A stretch of 64,000 nt of DNA from Roseibium sp. HPY-6 (GTDB taxonomy: Bacteria > Pseudomonadota > Alphaproteobacteria > Rhizobiales > Stappiaceae), in the NCBI RefSeq assembly GCF_040530035.1, contig NZ_JBEWCD010000002.1, forward strand, positions 124,001-188,000, read 5' to 3'. Shown in pieces: positions 25,960 to 34,711 of the stretch (its first letter is position 1; each line of letters opens with the position of its first letter). The translations under genes were made by a program, and so were the position numbers. The notes beneath the pieces were generated by a model. That model made no database searches. It was given only the letters and a program-made list of their open reading frames with translations, and was not told the origin of the DNA.

Positions 25960-28071
25960 TCAGCTCTCATTCATCGCCGCAAACGTACCACCGCCTTCGG
26001 CGAGTTTGCGCAGCAGGGCCGGAACCTGCCAGTAGGTGCTGTCTTCCTGCGAATAGGTTTCGATCCGCCGTACCAGCTCCGCCGTGCCGATCTGGTCGGC
26101 CGTGTGCATGGGCCCGCCGCGGAAACGCGGGAAGCCGTAGCCGAACAGGAACACCGCGTCGATATCGACGGGCCGCAGCGCGATGCCTTCTTCCAGAACA
26201 CGGGTTGCTTCGAGGATCATTGCCGTCACGAACCGGCTTACGATTTCATCCGGTGAAAAAGTACGCGGTGAAACACCCGCCTTTGCACGCTCCGCATCAA
26301 TGATCTCGAGCGCTGCCGGGTTCGGGCGCGTACCATCCGCATCGTAGATATAAAACCCTTGCCCGGTCTTGCGGCCGAACCAGCCCTTTTCGCAGATCTC
26401 GTCGGCAATCGGAATGTAGCGCTCCGCTGCCGGACGCGTTGCCGCGCGGCGCTTGTTCGCTGCCCAGCTGATGTCGAGACCGGCGAGATCGGCAACCTGA
26501 TATGGCCCCATGGCAAAGCCGAACCCGGTGATGGCCGTGTCGATCTCCTCCGGCGATGCGCCGTCCATCATCATGTAGTCGGCCGCCTTCTTGTAGAAGG
26601 TCATGATGCGGTTGCCGATAAAGCCGTCGCAGACACCGGAACGCACCGCGATTTTCTTGAGCTTCTTGGCAAGGGCAAAGCCGGTGGCGACCGCATCGGG
26701 GCTGGTTTTTCCGGCAACGACGATTTCCATGAGCCGCATGATATGAGCAGGTGAAAAGAAGTGGAGCCCGACCACGTCCTCCGGCCTTCTGGTCACGGCA
26801 GCAATCTGGTCGATATCGAGATAGGACGTGTTGGACGCAAGGACCGCTCCGGGTTTCGCGACCTTGTCCAGCGTCTCGAAAATATCCCGTTTGACACCCA
26901 TGTCTTCGAACACGGCTTCGATGATGATGTCGGCGTCCGAAAGCGCGCCGAGATCCGTCGCCGTCGACAGCTTGTCTGTCAGGATATTGTCGCGTGCGTC
27001 TTCACTCAGCTTGCCGCGCTTGACGGCTCCCTCGAGATTGGCGCCGATTGTCGAGATCCCGCGATCAAGTCCGGCCTGATCCCGCTCCGTCATCGTTACG
27101 GCAAAACCGGAGAGCAGGCATGCGGTCGCAATGCCCGAGCCCATCGTGCCGCCGCCGATGACGCCGATTTTCGCGATTGCGCGCGGCGTCGCGGTCGCCT
27201 CTGGGATCTTTGCAACCGCACGCTCGGCGAAAAAGGCATGGATGAGGCCTGCACGCTGCGGACTTTCCATGCATTCGTTGAAAAGGCGGCGTTCTTCCTT
27301 CAAGCCTTCGTCGCGCGCAAGGGGGCTGGCTTCAACGGCGTCGACACATTTGTGGGGGGAAAACAGGAGAGGCTGGGTTTTTGCAAGCTTGTCCCGCATT
27401 GCCGTCAACGCAGCCGGATCGGTGTCTACGTCGAGATCGTATGTCCGCCGGGTTCCCTGCCGACCGTCGAGAACGTCCTGGGCAACCTTCACGGCAACGT
27501 CCCGGGGAGCGCCCTTCTCGATCCGGTCGACAAGCCCTATTTCGATTGCCTGGTCAGCGGATATCGGTTTGCCGCTTGTGATGAGGTCAAGCGAAGCGCG
27601 CATGCCCGCTAGCCGGGGTGCGCGCTGCGTGCCACCGGCACCCGGCAGGATGCCAAGGGTAACTTCCGGCAGGCCGATCCTGGTGCCGGGAAGGGCAGCA
27701 CGCACGTGGCTGGCGAGTGCCACTTCGAAGCCGCCACCGAGCGTCGTGCCGTGGAGGACGCAGACGATCGGCGTTTTGCAATCCTCGATGAAATTGCACA
27801 GGTCCGGCAGCCACGGATTCTGCGGCGGCTTGCCGAATTCCCGGATATCTGCACCGGCAATGAAGGTGCGGCCCTCGCCATAGAGTGCGATGACCCATAC
27901 GTCCGCATCGCTTGCGAGCGTTTCAATGGCCTTCCATATCCCGGAACGCACAGCGTGCGAAGCGGCGTTCACGGGCGGATTGTTCAAGATGACGAGTGCA
28001 ATAGGACCCTGCCGCTCAATTGACACAACGTCGTTGATGCCGGTGGTGCCGGTCTGTGATCCTGATTGCAT
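25960..28071 (-). CDS. Bifunctional enoyl-CoA hydratase / 3-hydroxyacyl-CoA dehydrogenase (FadJ-like)
   Basis: 703 residues, start 28071 with TGGAGGAAATC just ahead. The crotonase half (about 10-190) has the oxyanion loop 'FIAGADIREFG', 'GTTLGGGFEVALA' and 'GLPEVTLGILPGAGGT' with the two catalytic Glu. The dehydrogenase half begins with the NAD loop 'IGVIGGGTMGSGIATA' near 300, has catalytic His in 'GLHFFSPAHIMRLMEIV', and two C-terminal helical domains with 'GFGFAMGPYQVADLAGLD' and 'GYGFPRFRGGP'. It catalyses two successive beta-oxidation steps. No thiolase partner is in the window. Ninety-two bases separate it from the secreted-protein gene on the same strand. Confidence 0.92.
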   Translation of the reverse strand: MQSGSQTGTTGINDVVSIERQGPIALVILNNPPVNAASHAVRSGIWKAIETLASDADVWVIALYGEGRTFIAGADIREFGKPPQNPWLPDLCNFIEDCKTPIVCVLHGTTLGGGFEVALASHVRAALPGTRIGLPEVTLGILPGAGGTQRAPRLAGMRASLDLITSGKPISADQAIEIGLVDRIEKGAPRDVAVKVAQDVLDGRQGTRRTYDLDVDTDPAALTAMRDKLAKTQPLLFSPHKCVDAVEASPLARDEGLKEERRLFNECMESPQRAGLIHAFFAERAVAKIPEATATPRAIAKIGVIGGGTMGSGIATACLLSGFAVTMTERDQAGLDRGISTIGANLEGAVKRGKLSEDARDNILTDKLSTATDLGALSDADIIIEAVFEDMGVKRDIFETLDKVAKPGAVLASNTSYLDIDQIAAVTRRPEDVVGLHFFSPAHIMRLMEIVVAGKTSPDAVATGFALAKKLKKIAVRSGVCDGFIGNRIMTFYKKAADYMMMDGASPEEIDTAITGFGFAMGPYQVADLAGLDISWAANKRRAATRPAAERYIPIADEICEKGWFGRKTGQGFYIYDADGTRPNPAALEIIDAERAKAGVSPRTFSPDEIVSRFVTAMILEATRVLEEGIALRPVDIDAVFLFGYGFPRFRGGPMHTADQIGTAELVRRIETYSQEDSTYWQVPALLRKLAEGGGTFAAMNES

Positions 28072-28189
28072 GATTTCCTCCAGAAGCCGCTCGGACGGAG
28101 CGGTATTGCGCCGGAATGTTCATTTCCGCCACGCGCTTGTCAAGCTGACGAAAGGACAAAGGCAGAAGCCGTTCCTGCAGTCTTCGAGT

Positions 28190-28654
28190 TCAATTTTTGG
28201 GGGTGGCCTTGGGCGTGAACGCGCAGCGGTCCGGCTTGAGATCGACAAGCGGTGTGCCGTCAAGACAGTCCAGGCCGCGGACGAACAGGTTAGGTCCCTC
28301 CACCCTCAAGAGTTTGGCGCCGACGGTTCCAATCGGGTTCGGCCGAACAGGCGAGCGCAGCGCGAACGTTCCAAATGTCTTGTCGCTGTGACCGGGGTTT
28401 TGCACAACGAGGTCCCGGCGCGAACGATCCAGCCAGTAGAGAATTTCGATGTGTTCGTAGCTTTCGATGCCCTGAAGGGCCGGGACCCAGGGCTCAAAGA
28501 TCTCGACACGGCACTCAGGCCCATCCTGTTTTCCTTGGCGCGGGCAGTCCTTTCGCTCGCTCCAGGGGGTATGAATGCGGCCAATGAAATAAAGGCGTGC
28601 ATCGTCCGGTTCGCTCACCGGAACCATGATTTCATGTGGTCTTATGTCACTCAC
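28190..28654 (-). CDS. TrmO/TsaA-like protein (tRNA t6A37 N6-methyltransferase family)
   Basis: 154 residues, single TsaA/VirR-like beta-barrel domain. Family landmarks: 'FIGRIHTPWSERKDCPRQG', 'GIESYEHIEILYWLD', 'GTFALRSPVRPNPIG' (the SAM-binding RSPxRPNPIG signature) and 'LDCLDGTPLVDLKPD'. E. coli TrmO methylates t6A37 of tRNA-Thr and has an additional C-terminal domain; this single-domain form is shorter, so a different substrate is possible. It lies 20 bases behind the excisionase-type regulator, same strand, likely one transcript. Confidence 0.8.
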   Translation of the reverse strand: MSDIRPHEIMVPVSEPDDARLYFIGRIHTPWSERKDCPRQGKQDGPECRVEIFEPWVPALQGIESYEHIEILYWLDRSRRDLVVQNPGHSDKTFGTFALRSPVRPNPIGTVGAKLLRVEGPNLFVRGLDCLDGTPLVDLKPDRCAFTPKATPKN

Positions 28655-28674
28655 AACTTTCGTCCTGTTTTGGA

Positions 28675-29553
28675 TCAGGCAGATACCCAGCGAACCGACC
28701 CGATTGCCGACAGATCGTAGCCGCCAAGGCTCTCGGCCTTTTCACGGAGGCCTGATGTTCTGGCAAAGTCGAGCAGGTGTTGTACCGGATCTGAGAAATA
28801 GGATTTGCGATCAATCAGAATGTCGTAGCTTTCATTTGTCAGGGGCAGGAATGAAAGGTTGAACTGTTTTGCCATGGCTTCGATCCCAAGCGATGCATCT
28901 ACGTCGCCAGCAGCGACAGCGGCGGCGGCATCGCTTTCGGTGTGCGCATAGTCTTTGCTTGTATTCAGGTCGTTGTGGGTAAGGCCTGCCTCGTTGAGCA
29001 GCTTCGCAAACAGCAGTGCGGCTCCGGCACCTGGTTGACGCAACGCGACGCGGCGCCCCTTCAGATCCGAGATGGCAGTCACTGAGGCCGCAGCATCTGC
29101 CGAAAGAAGCAATCCGCGTTTGCGAGTGGCCCAGTTGATCAGAACACAATTGGTCAGACCGGCATTGCTGACGGTGTCAACATTCCAGCCGTTTTCTTCC
29201 GGAAGGTGCAGGCCGGCCGCCAGTGCCGTTCCAGTTTGAAACTGCGCCAGTCCGTCCCGGCTGCCGTTGCAGAGCGTTGCCAGTCCACAACCGGACGCGC
29301 GGATCGCCCAGTCGAGCAGCGGATCGTGGGACCCGCTCAGAACGTTGGGTCTGTCGGCTGCCAACTTGTCTTCTGTCCCGTTGATCCAAGATCGGATTGC
29401 CTGCGCGGGAAACAGAAGCTTTCCGGTTATGCGCCTGTGAGGGATTTCATCAGCGGCAGCAAGATCATAAACTTTGCGTTCCTTCACCCGCAGCAGGTCC
29501 GCTACTTCCTTTGTTGTCAGGAAAAGAGGCTCGTTTTTCGCAGGTTCTGACAA
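28675..29553 (-). CDS. Excisionase-type HTH regulator with periplasmic-binding-like sensor domain
   Basis: 292 residues from a TTG start. An excisionase/MerR-type winged helix occupies about 10-57 ('LTTKEVADLLRVKERKVYDLAA ... GKLLFPAQAIRSWI' in outline). The remainder (75-290) is a PBP-like domain with 'CGLATLCNGSRDGLAQFQTGTA', 'LKGRRVALRQPGAGAALLF' and 'SLGIEAMAKQFNLSFLPL', as in regulators that sense small anions or osmolytes; some relatives sit in molybdate or tungstate loci. No signal peptide, so the binding domain works in the cytoplasm. Divergent from the ABC-transporter operon, which it may control; that is inference. Confidence 0.75.
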   Translation of the reverse strand: MSEPAKNEPLFLTTKEVADLLRVKERKVYDLAAADEIPHRRITGKLLFPAQAIRSWINGTEDKLAADRPNVLSGSHDPLLDWAIRASGCGLATLCNGSRDGLAQFQTGTALAAGLHLPEENGWNVDTVSNAGLTNCVLINWATRKRGLLLSADAAASVTAISDLKGRRVALRQPGAGAALLFAKLLNEAGLTHNDLNTSKDYAHTESDAAAAVAAGDVDASLGIEAMAKQFNLSFLPLTNESYDILIDRKSYFSDPVQHLLDFARTSGLREKAESLGGYDLSAIGSVRWVSA

Positions 29554-30035
29554 CGTGTATCTCTTTGTTGAAGACGCAAATTCAGCGTCGGAAAAACGTT
29601 AGATGGCCAAGCAGTCAATCGCCGCAAGAACGTGATCTGTCAAAGCGTGAGACCCATGTGTCGCATCTTCCAGAGGTCCGTCAAGATACGCTCCGAACGA
29701 GAGCATCCGGTTGAAGATGCTTCCACTCATACTTTCTTACTATAAGCTGTAAATCACGAATTGTGGTTTCATGAGTCACGACCTGAAATGAAGATATTCA
29801 TTCCTCTGAAGCGGCGTGATTGAGTGGATTTTTCCCAAGTATTTCGCAATGCAAAATATTCAGTCGGGTCGTGAATAAAAAATATCCATTTTTTTTCACT
29901 AGCCCCTTTCAAAGATGCATCTTTTTTGTTTTTCTAGCGTCGATCGCTTCAGCATTTATATGAGGGAAGATGCTTGCCTCCCAATGTATTCGTTGTGCGA
30001 TCCATAATAACGATAGAACCGGATTTGGGGACAAT
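29554..30035 (+). promoter_or_regulatory. Divergent AT-rich control region with dyads
   Basis: This 482-base gap between the divergent regulator and the ABC operon is markedly AT-rich from about 29740 to 29960. It holds a perfect 14-base palindrome AAAGATGCATCTTT (29911-29924), an inverted pair TCACGACC (29776-29783) / GGTCGTGA (29867-29874), and three similar ATATTCA-like words near 29794, 29856 and 29882. These look like operator sites, but no family consensus is recognised. The transporter gene is read from ATG 30036 after GGATTTGGGGA. No other gene seen. Confidence 0.5.
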
Positions 30036-31130
30036 ATGGCGAATGCAAGGGGCGCTGCTGTTAAGTATGACAGCGTTCAAAAGAGCTATGACGGGGAATC
30101 CCTGGTCGTAAAAAACCTCAATCTCGACATTCCACCCGGCGAATTTCTGACAATGCTCGGGCCCTCCGGTTCCGGCAAGACCACGTGTCTCATGATGCTG
30201 GCCGGTTTTGAACCCGCAACGCACGGTGAAATCTATCTGAACGACCGACCGATCAACAATGTTCCGCCACATAAGCGGGGCATCGGTATGGTTTTTCAGA
30301 ATTATGCGCTGTTTCCGCACATGTCGGTGGCGGAAAACCTCGCGTTTCCGCTGCAGGTCAGGAATATCTCCAAGGCCGAGCAGCAGGAAAAGGTGCAGCG
30401 CGCGCTCGATATGGTTGAGCTTGGAGCCTTTGGAAACCGCCGTCCTGCGCAATTGTCCGGTGGTCAGCAACAGCGCGTGGCAGTGGCACGGGCCTTGGTT
30501 TTCGATCCAGAACTCGTCCTGATGGACGAACCTCTTGGCGCTCTCGACAAGCAGCTGCGCGAGCAGATGCAGTATGAAATCAAGCACATCCACGAGAATC
30601 TGGGCGTTACGGTCGTGTATGTGACCCACGACCAGACCGAAGCGCTGACGATGTCGGACCGTGTTGCCGTGTTCAATGACGGCGTCATCCAGCAATTGTC
30701 GACACCCGACGATCTCTATGAGGACCCGCAAAACTCGTTCGTGGCGCAATTTATCGGTGAAAACAACAAGTTGAACGGCAAGGTCATCGGGATCGAGGGG
30801 GAAGAGTGCCACGTCGAACTCGATGATGGTACCCAGCTCAAGGCTGACAGGGTCAATGTGTCAGCTGTTGGTGACAGGACAACCTTGTCCCTGCGTCCAG
30901 AACGCGTGGAGTTCGACACGCTCGAATCCATGGACAACCGGGTCGATGGCAGGATCGAGGAACTGATCTATTTAGGAGACCATATCCGCGTTCGGATGAA
31001 CGTGGCTGGCAATGACGAGTTTATCGTCAAAGTTCGTAATCGCGGAGAGAAGCGTAAATTGCATGTCGGTGAAACTGTTCAGGTCGGCTGGGCACTGAAT
31101 GACTGCAAAGCGCTCGACGCGGTTGCCTAA
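30036..31130 (+). CDS. ABC transporter ATP-binding protein (polyamine/PotA type)
   Basis: 364 residues from ATG 30036; the frame extends upstream to 29970 but those residues are not conserved. Walker A GPSGSGKT, Q-loop 'GMVFQNYALFPHMSV', signature 'LSGGQQQRVAVARAL', Walker B 'ELVLMDEPLGALD' and H-loop 'VYVTHDQTEALTM' are all intact, followed by a TOBE domain from about 245. It powers an importer with the solute-binding protein and two permeases downstream. PotA-type ATPases serve spermidine, putrescine and other cationic solutes; linkage to creatinase suggests creatine or another guanidino compound. Confidence 0.92.
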   Translation: MANARGAAVKYDSVQKSYDGESLVVKNLNLDIPPGEFLTMLGPSGSGKTTCLMMLAGFEPATHGEIYLNDRPINNVPPHKRGIGMVFQNYALFPHMSVAENLAFPLQVRNISKAEQQEKVQRALDMVELGAFGNRRPAQLSGGQQQRVAVARALVFDPELVLMDEPLGALDKQLREQMQYEIKHIHENLGVTVVYVTHDQTEALTMSDRVAVFNDGVIQQLSTPDDLYEDPQNSFVAQFIGENNKLNGKVIGIEGEECHVELDDGTQLKADRVNVSAVGDRTTLSLRPERVEFDTLESMDNRVDGRIEELIYLGDHIRVRMNVAGNDEFIVKVRNRGEKRKLHVGETVQVGWALNDCKALDAVA

Positions 31131-31211
31131 ATTCGTGAGGCGGATGGAAATGTCTGCTTGCGACAACGACGGAACAAATCCGTTAAATCCTAAAAGAGGG
31201 AGCTAGCTTAC

Positions 31212-32312
31212 ATGAAGCTCAAGACATTAATTCTGGCCGGTACGGCCTTGGCATTCACCGGCAGCTCGGCGCTTGCCATCGACCTGACGCTTGTTTCCTG
31301 GGGTGGTGCTTATCAGGCATCCCAGAAAAATGCCTATACCGATCCCTACATGGCGGAAAACCCGGATGTTACGGTGATCTGGGATGAGTCGTCTCCGGAA
31401 GCGGTTGCAAAGCTGCGCGCCATGAACGAAGCGGGCAACATCACTTGGGACCTGGTTGACGTGGAAGCTGCCGACGCCATCCGTCTTTGTGACGAAGGCC
31501 TGGCGATGGAAGTTGACCACGACCAGCTCCTGGCCGCAGCGCCGGATGGAACATCGGCATCTGACGATTTTGGCGACATGATCGTTTCGGATTGCTTTAT
31601 CCCGCAAATCGTCTTCTCGACCACATTCGGCTACCGCACGGACAAGGTGCCGGATGGCGTAGAGCCGCCGACGAGCGCATGTGACGTGTTTGACCTCGAA
31701 AAATATCCGGGCAAGCGCGCGCTGAACAAGCAGCCGATCGCCAACATGGAATGGGCACTGCTCTGCGACGGTGTTCCTTATGAGGATGTCTATTCAACGC
31801 TTGAGACCGAAGAAGGCGTCGCACGGGCATTTGCAAAGCTCGATACCATCAAGGACGAGACCATCTGGTGGAGTGCATCGGCTGAACCGGTCCAGTTGCT
31901 TGCCGATGGCGAGATCTTCATGGGATCAGCCTACAACGGCCGTCTGTTCTCCCTGATTGAAGAGCAGAAACAGCCTGTCGGCATGGCATGGGACTGGCAG
32001 ATGTTTGACCTTGACGGCTGGATCATTCCGGCCGGTCTGCCGGAAGATCGCCTTGCGGCCGTCAGCAAACTCGTCAACTATGCGACGGATACGCAGCGTC
32101 TGGCGGATCAGGCCAAATTCATCTCTTACGGCCCGGCTCGTGCGTCTTCCGCTCCGCTTGTGAGCACGCATGAGACGCTCGGCATCGAGATGGCCCCGCA
32201 CATGCCGACCGATCCGAACAACGCAGAAAACACCTTCGTTAACAACTACGAATGGTGGGCAGACTATCGCGATGACCTGGACGCCCAGTTCCAGGCCTGG
32301 CTCGCGAAATAA
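31212..32312 (+). CDS. Periplasmic solute-binding protein (PotD type)
   Basis: 366 residues with an obvious Sec signal peptide ending 'GSSALAID' near residue 23. The mature part starts 'LTLVSWGGAYQASQKNAY', the standard opening of PotD/PotF-like binding proteins, and has acidic and aromatic patches ('WDLVDVEAADAIRLCDEG', 'WWSASAEPVQLLADGEIFMGSAYNGR') expected for a cationic ligand. Preceded by AAGAGGGAGC, a strong ribosome-binding site. An intrinsic terminator hairpin follows the gene, before the permeases, which would give more of this protein than of the membrane parts. Confidence 0.9.
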   Translation: MKLKTLILAGTALAFTGSSALAIDLTLVSWGGAYQASQKNAYTDPYMAENPDVTVIWDESSPEAVAKLRAMNEAGNITWDLVDVEAADAIRLCDEGLAMEVDHDQLLAAAPDGTSASDDFGDMIVSDCFIPQIVFSTTFGYRTDKVPDGVEPPTSACDVFDLEKYPGKRALNKQPIANMEWALLCDGVPYEDVYSTLETEEGVARAFAKLDTIKDETIWWSASAEPVQLLADGEIFMGSAYNGRLFSLIEEQKQPVGMAWDWQMFDLDGWIIPAGLPEDRLAAVSKLVNYATDTQRLADQAKFISYGPARASSAPLVSTHETLGIEMAPHMPTDPNNAENTFVNNYEWWADYRDDLDAQFQAWLAK

Positions 32313-32327
32313 GACGCCATTGCGCAT

Positions 32328-32357
32328 CCGGGCAGGATCTTCCTGCCCGGACTTTTT
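32328..32357 (+). terminator. Intrinsic terminator inside the ABC operon
   Basis: A 10-bp perfect stem CCGGGCAGGA (32328-32337) / TCCTGCCCGG (32341-32350) with a three-base loop is followed by ACTTTTTGTTTT. It lies 16 bases after the binding-protein stop and 22 bases before the first permease. Partial termination or mRNA 3'-end protection here would raise the binding-protein level relative to the permeases, a common layout in ABC importer operons. Confidence 0.85.
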
Positions 32358-32378
32358 GTTTTAAGAAGAAGTGATTTT

Positions 32379-33644
32379 ATGACGACGCCAGAGACCGCGG
32401 AAGCGTTGACGACACAGGACGGAAAGCCGCTCAAGGCGGCGTTACGCTCCGCCCTTCGACGAGAGAAGCTCAGAGCTTTGATGTTGATAGCGCCGTTGCT
32501 GTTTTTCGTTGTTGTGACGTTCGTCGCTCCGATCGTGGACATGCTGTTCCGCTCTGTCGAAAACGGTATTGTTTCCGAAACACTTCCCAAGACCGTTGTC
32601 GCGCTTCAGGAATGGGACCAGTCTACCGGTGAGACACCCGGTGAACCGGTTTATGTGGCGCTCTATGAAGATCTTGTTGTTGCCGTCGATGAAAAAACGC
32701 ACACGCGCCTTGGATCCCGGCTGAATTACGAACAAAGCGGCATTTCCAGCCTGTTCCGAAAGACCGGACGCCGCATCAAGCGCATGGATGAAGATACGCC
32801 CTTCAAGGAGCAGTTCATTGCTGCCGACAAGAAATGGGGTGAAGTCGAAGTCTGGCAGGTCCTGAAACAATATTCGCCCACCATCACGCCTGGTTACTAT
32901 CTCAATGCGGTCGATGCCGAATTGACGCCGGAAGGCGCCCGGATGAAGGACGAGGACGATCGTATTTACATGTTCCTCTTCGGGCGCACGTTGTTCCTGT
33001 CCATCGTGATTACCGTCTCTTGCCTTATTCTCGGGTATCCGATTGCCTTCTTGCTCGCATCGCTCCCGCTGCGCACATCCAACCTGCTGATGATCCTGGT
33101 GTTGCTGCCCTTCTGGACCAGTCTTCTTGTGCGAACATCTGCCTGGAAGGTGCTGCTGCAGCAACAAGGTGTCATCAATGACTTCCTGGTCTGGACAAGG
33201 CTGATTGACGATGCCGGTCGTCTTGTAATGATCAACAACCAGACGGGCACGATCATCGCCATGACGCACATCCTGCTGCCATTCATGATCCTGCCGCTCT
33301 ACTCCGTGATGAAAACCATTTCGCCGAGCTACGTCCGGGCGGCAAAGAGCCTTGGAGCCAATGACTGGACAGCCTTCTGGCGCGTCTATTTCCCGCAATC
33401 CGTTCCGGGCATCGGTGCCGGCGCTATTTTGGTGTTCATATTGTCGATCGGATACTACATCACGCCGGAGCTTGTCGGCGGCACGTCCGGTATCTTTATC
33501 TCCAACCGGATCGCCTACCACATTTCGTCATCGCTTAACTGGGGTCTGGCGGCAGCGCTCGGAACCCTGCTTCTTGTGGCGGTGCTCCTGCTGTTTGTTG
33601 TCTATGACAAGATTGTCGGCATCGACAACGTGAAGCTCGGATAG
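32379..33644 (+). CDS. ABC transporter permease (PotB type) with large periplasmic insertion
   Basis: 421 residues, longer than E. coli PotB (about 275). TM1 is at about 35-58; then a polar insertion of about 130 residues follows before TM2 (about 200), probably in the periplasm. The transport core has six segments in all and the EAA loop 'AAKSLGANDWTAFWRVYFPQSVPGIGAG' that contacts the ATPase. Such insertions occur in several alphaproteobacterial PotB-like permeases. Its stop lies nine bases before the second permease. Confidence 0.9.
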   Translation: MTTPETAEALTTQDGKPLKAALRSALRREKLRALMLIAPLLFFVVVTFVAPIVDMLFRSVENGIVSETLPKTVVALQEWDQSTGETPGEPVYVALYEDLVVAVDEKTHTRLGSRLNYEQSGISSLFRKTGRRIKRMDEDTPFKEQFIAADKKWGEVEVWQVLKQYSPTITPGYYLNAVDAELTPEGARMKDEDDRIYMFLFGRTLFLSIVITVSCLILGYPIAFLLASLPLRTSNLLMILVLLPFWTSLLVRTSAWKVLLQQQGVINDFLVWTRLIDDAGRLVMINNQTGTIIAMTHILLPFMILPLYSVMKTISPSYVRAAKSLGANDWTAFWRVYFPQSVPGIGAGAILVFILSIGYYITPELVGGTSGIFISNRIAYHISSSLNWGLAAALGTLLLVAVLLLFVVYDKIVGIDNVKLG

Positions 33645-33653
33645 GGGGACGAC

Positions 33654-34508
33654 ATGAGCGCACTACCACCTTATGCGTCCCCGATCCAAAGAACGTGGTA
33701 CTACACGTTCAGGGTGATCTGTGGCCTGATCTTCTTCTTTCTGATCTTCCCGATCCTGGTAATCCTGCCACTGAGCTTCAATGCGCAGGATTTCTTCACC
33801 TTCACGAAGGAGATGCTGTCCTTCAATCCGGCGGGCTATTCCTTCAAGCACTACAACGACTTCTTTACCAACCCGGATTGGCAACAGGCCCTGACCAACT
33901 CAGTGCTGATCGCACCCGTGGCAACCATCGTCGCGACCGCTCTGGGGACCTTGGCGGCCATCGGCCTGTCCCAATCCCATGTGCCCTATAAGTCGGCCAT
34001 CATGGCAATCCTGATATCGCCGATGATCGTACCGCTGATCATTTCAGCCGCCGGCATGTACTTTTTCTATTCCCGCATCGGTTTGCAGGGCACTTATATC
34101 GGCGTCGTGCTGGCGCATGCCGCGCTCGGTACGCCATTCGTGATTATCACGGTGACCGCGACGCTTGTGGGATTTGATCGCAGCCTGACACGCGCGGCCG
34201 CCAGTCTCGGCGCCAACCCGGTCACCACCTTCTTCAAGGTCCAGATGCCGCTGATCATCCCGGGGGTCGTCTCCGGAGCTCTGTTTGCCTTCATCACTTC
34301 GTTCGACGAAGTGGTCGTGGTGCTGTTCCTTGGGTCGGCAGGACAAAAGACATTGCCCTGGCAGATGTTTACCGGCCTGCGTGAGCAAATCTCTCCGACG
34401 ATCCTTGCTGTGGCGTCGCTGATGGTTGCCATATCGATTGCGCTGTTGACGGTGCTGGAGCTCTTGCGGCGGCGCTCTGAAAGGCTTAGAGGTTTGACAC
34501 CGGGCTGA
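33654..34508 (+). CDS. ABC transporter permease (PotC type)
   Basis: 284 residues with six hydrophobic segments. The EAA loop reads 'AAASLGANPVTTFFKVQMPLIIPGVVSG' in outline. Length and topology match PotC/PotI-like permeases. GGGGGAC precedes the ATG. It completes the importer: ATPase, binding protein, PotB-like and PotC-like permeases. Its stop codon lies within a six-bp hairpin (34502-34517) that lacks a T-run. Confidence 0.9.
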   Translation: MSALPPYASPIQRTWYYTFRVICGLIFFFLIFPILVILPLSFNAQDFFTFTKEMLSFNPAGYSFKHYNDFFTNPDWQQALTNSVLIAPVATIVATALGTLAAIGLSQSHVPYKSAIMAILISPMIVPLIISAAGMYFFYSRIGLQGTYIGVVLAHAALGTPFVIITVTATLVGFDRSLTRAAASLGANPVTTFFKVQMPLIIPGVVSGALFAFITSFDEVVVVLFLGSAGQKTLPWQMFTGLREQISPTILAVASLMVAISIALLTVLELLRRRSERLRGLTPG

Positions 34509-34517
34509 TGTCAGCCC

Positions 34518-34586
34518 TGCTGCTCACGGAGCGTGCCGGTGGCGGAACGCCAGTCACCGGGCGGAGGTAGAAGCCTCCCGGTAGCA
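34518..34586 (+). promoter_or_regulatory. Candidate structured leader RNA upstream of creatinase (possible riboswitch)
   Basis: Within 70 bases several helices can form by eye: GCTC(ACG)GAGC at 34522-34532; CCGGTG/CACCGG at 34536-34541/34555-34560 enclosing GCG(GAA)CGC at 34542-34550; GGAGG/CCTCC at 34563-34567/34574-34578; and a closing TGCT/AGCA pair at 34518-34521/34583-34586. The result is a multi-branched fold. An intrinsic terminator follows at 34611 and then the creatinase gene, the layout of a transcription-attenuating riboswitch. It does not match the guanidine-I, -II or -III consensus as I remember them. The alternative is a simple end-of-operon terminator with chance hairpins. Confidence 0.4.
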
Positions 34587-34610
34587 AGACAATTGAGGTT
34601 TTGGGCCTGG

Positions 34611-34650
34611 CGGGCCGGTTTCTTTCAAAGGAAACCGGCCCGTTTTGCGT
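34611..34650 (+). terminator. Intrinsic terminator between permease and creatinase
   Basis: CGGGCCGGTTTC (34611-34622) pairs perfectly with GAAACCGGCCCG (34631-34642), an extremely GC-rich 12-bp stem with an eight-base loop, followed by TTTTGCGTTT. It ends about 60 bases before the creatinase ATG on the same strand. It may close the ABC operon, or act as the expression platform of the leader just upstream. Confidence 0.88.
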
Positions 34651-34711
34651 TTAGGTCCCTCAGTTGGCACTCGACTGGAAACAGGATCGCATCGGGGAAA
34701 GGAGAGCACCC

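Noticed and set aside
34502..34517. GGGCTGATGTCAGCCC hairpin at the permease stop as a terminator
   Set aside because: The stem is only six bp with no T-run; the strong terminator is at 34611-34650.
34518..34586. tRNA or guanidine riboswitch in the creatinase leader
   Set aside because: There is no T-loop GTTCGA element or CCA-type end, and the ACGR hairpin-loop and ykkC core motifs of known guanidine riboswitches do not fit.
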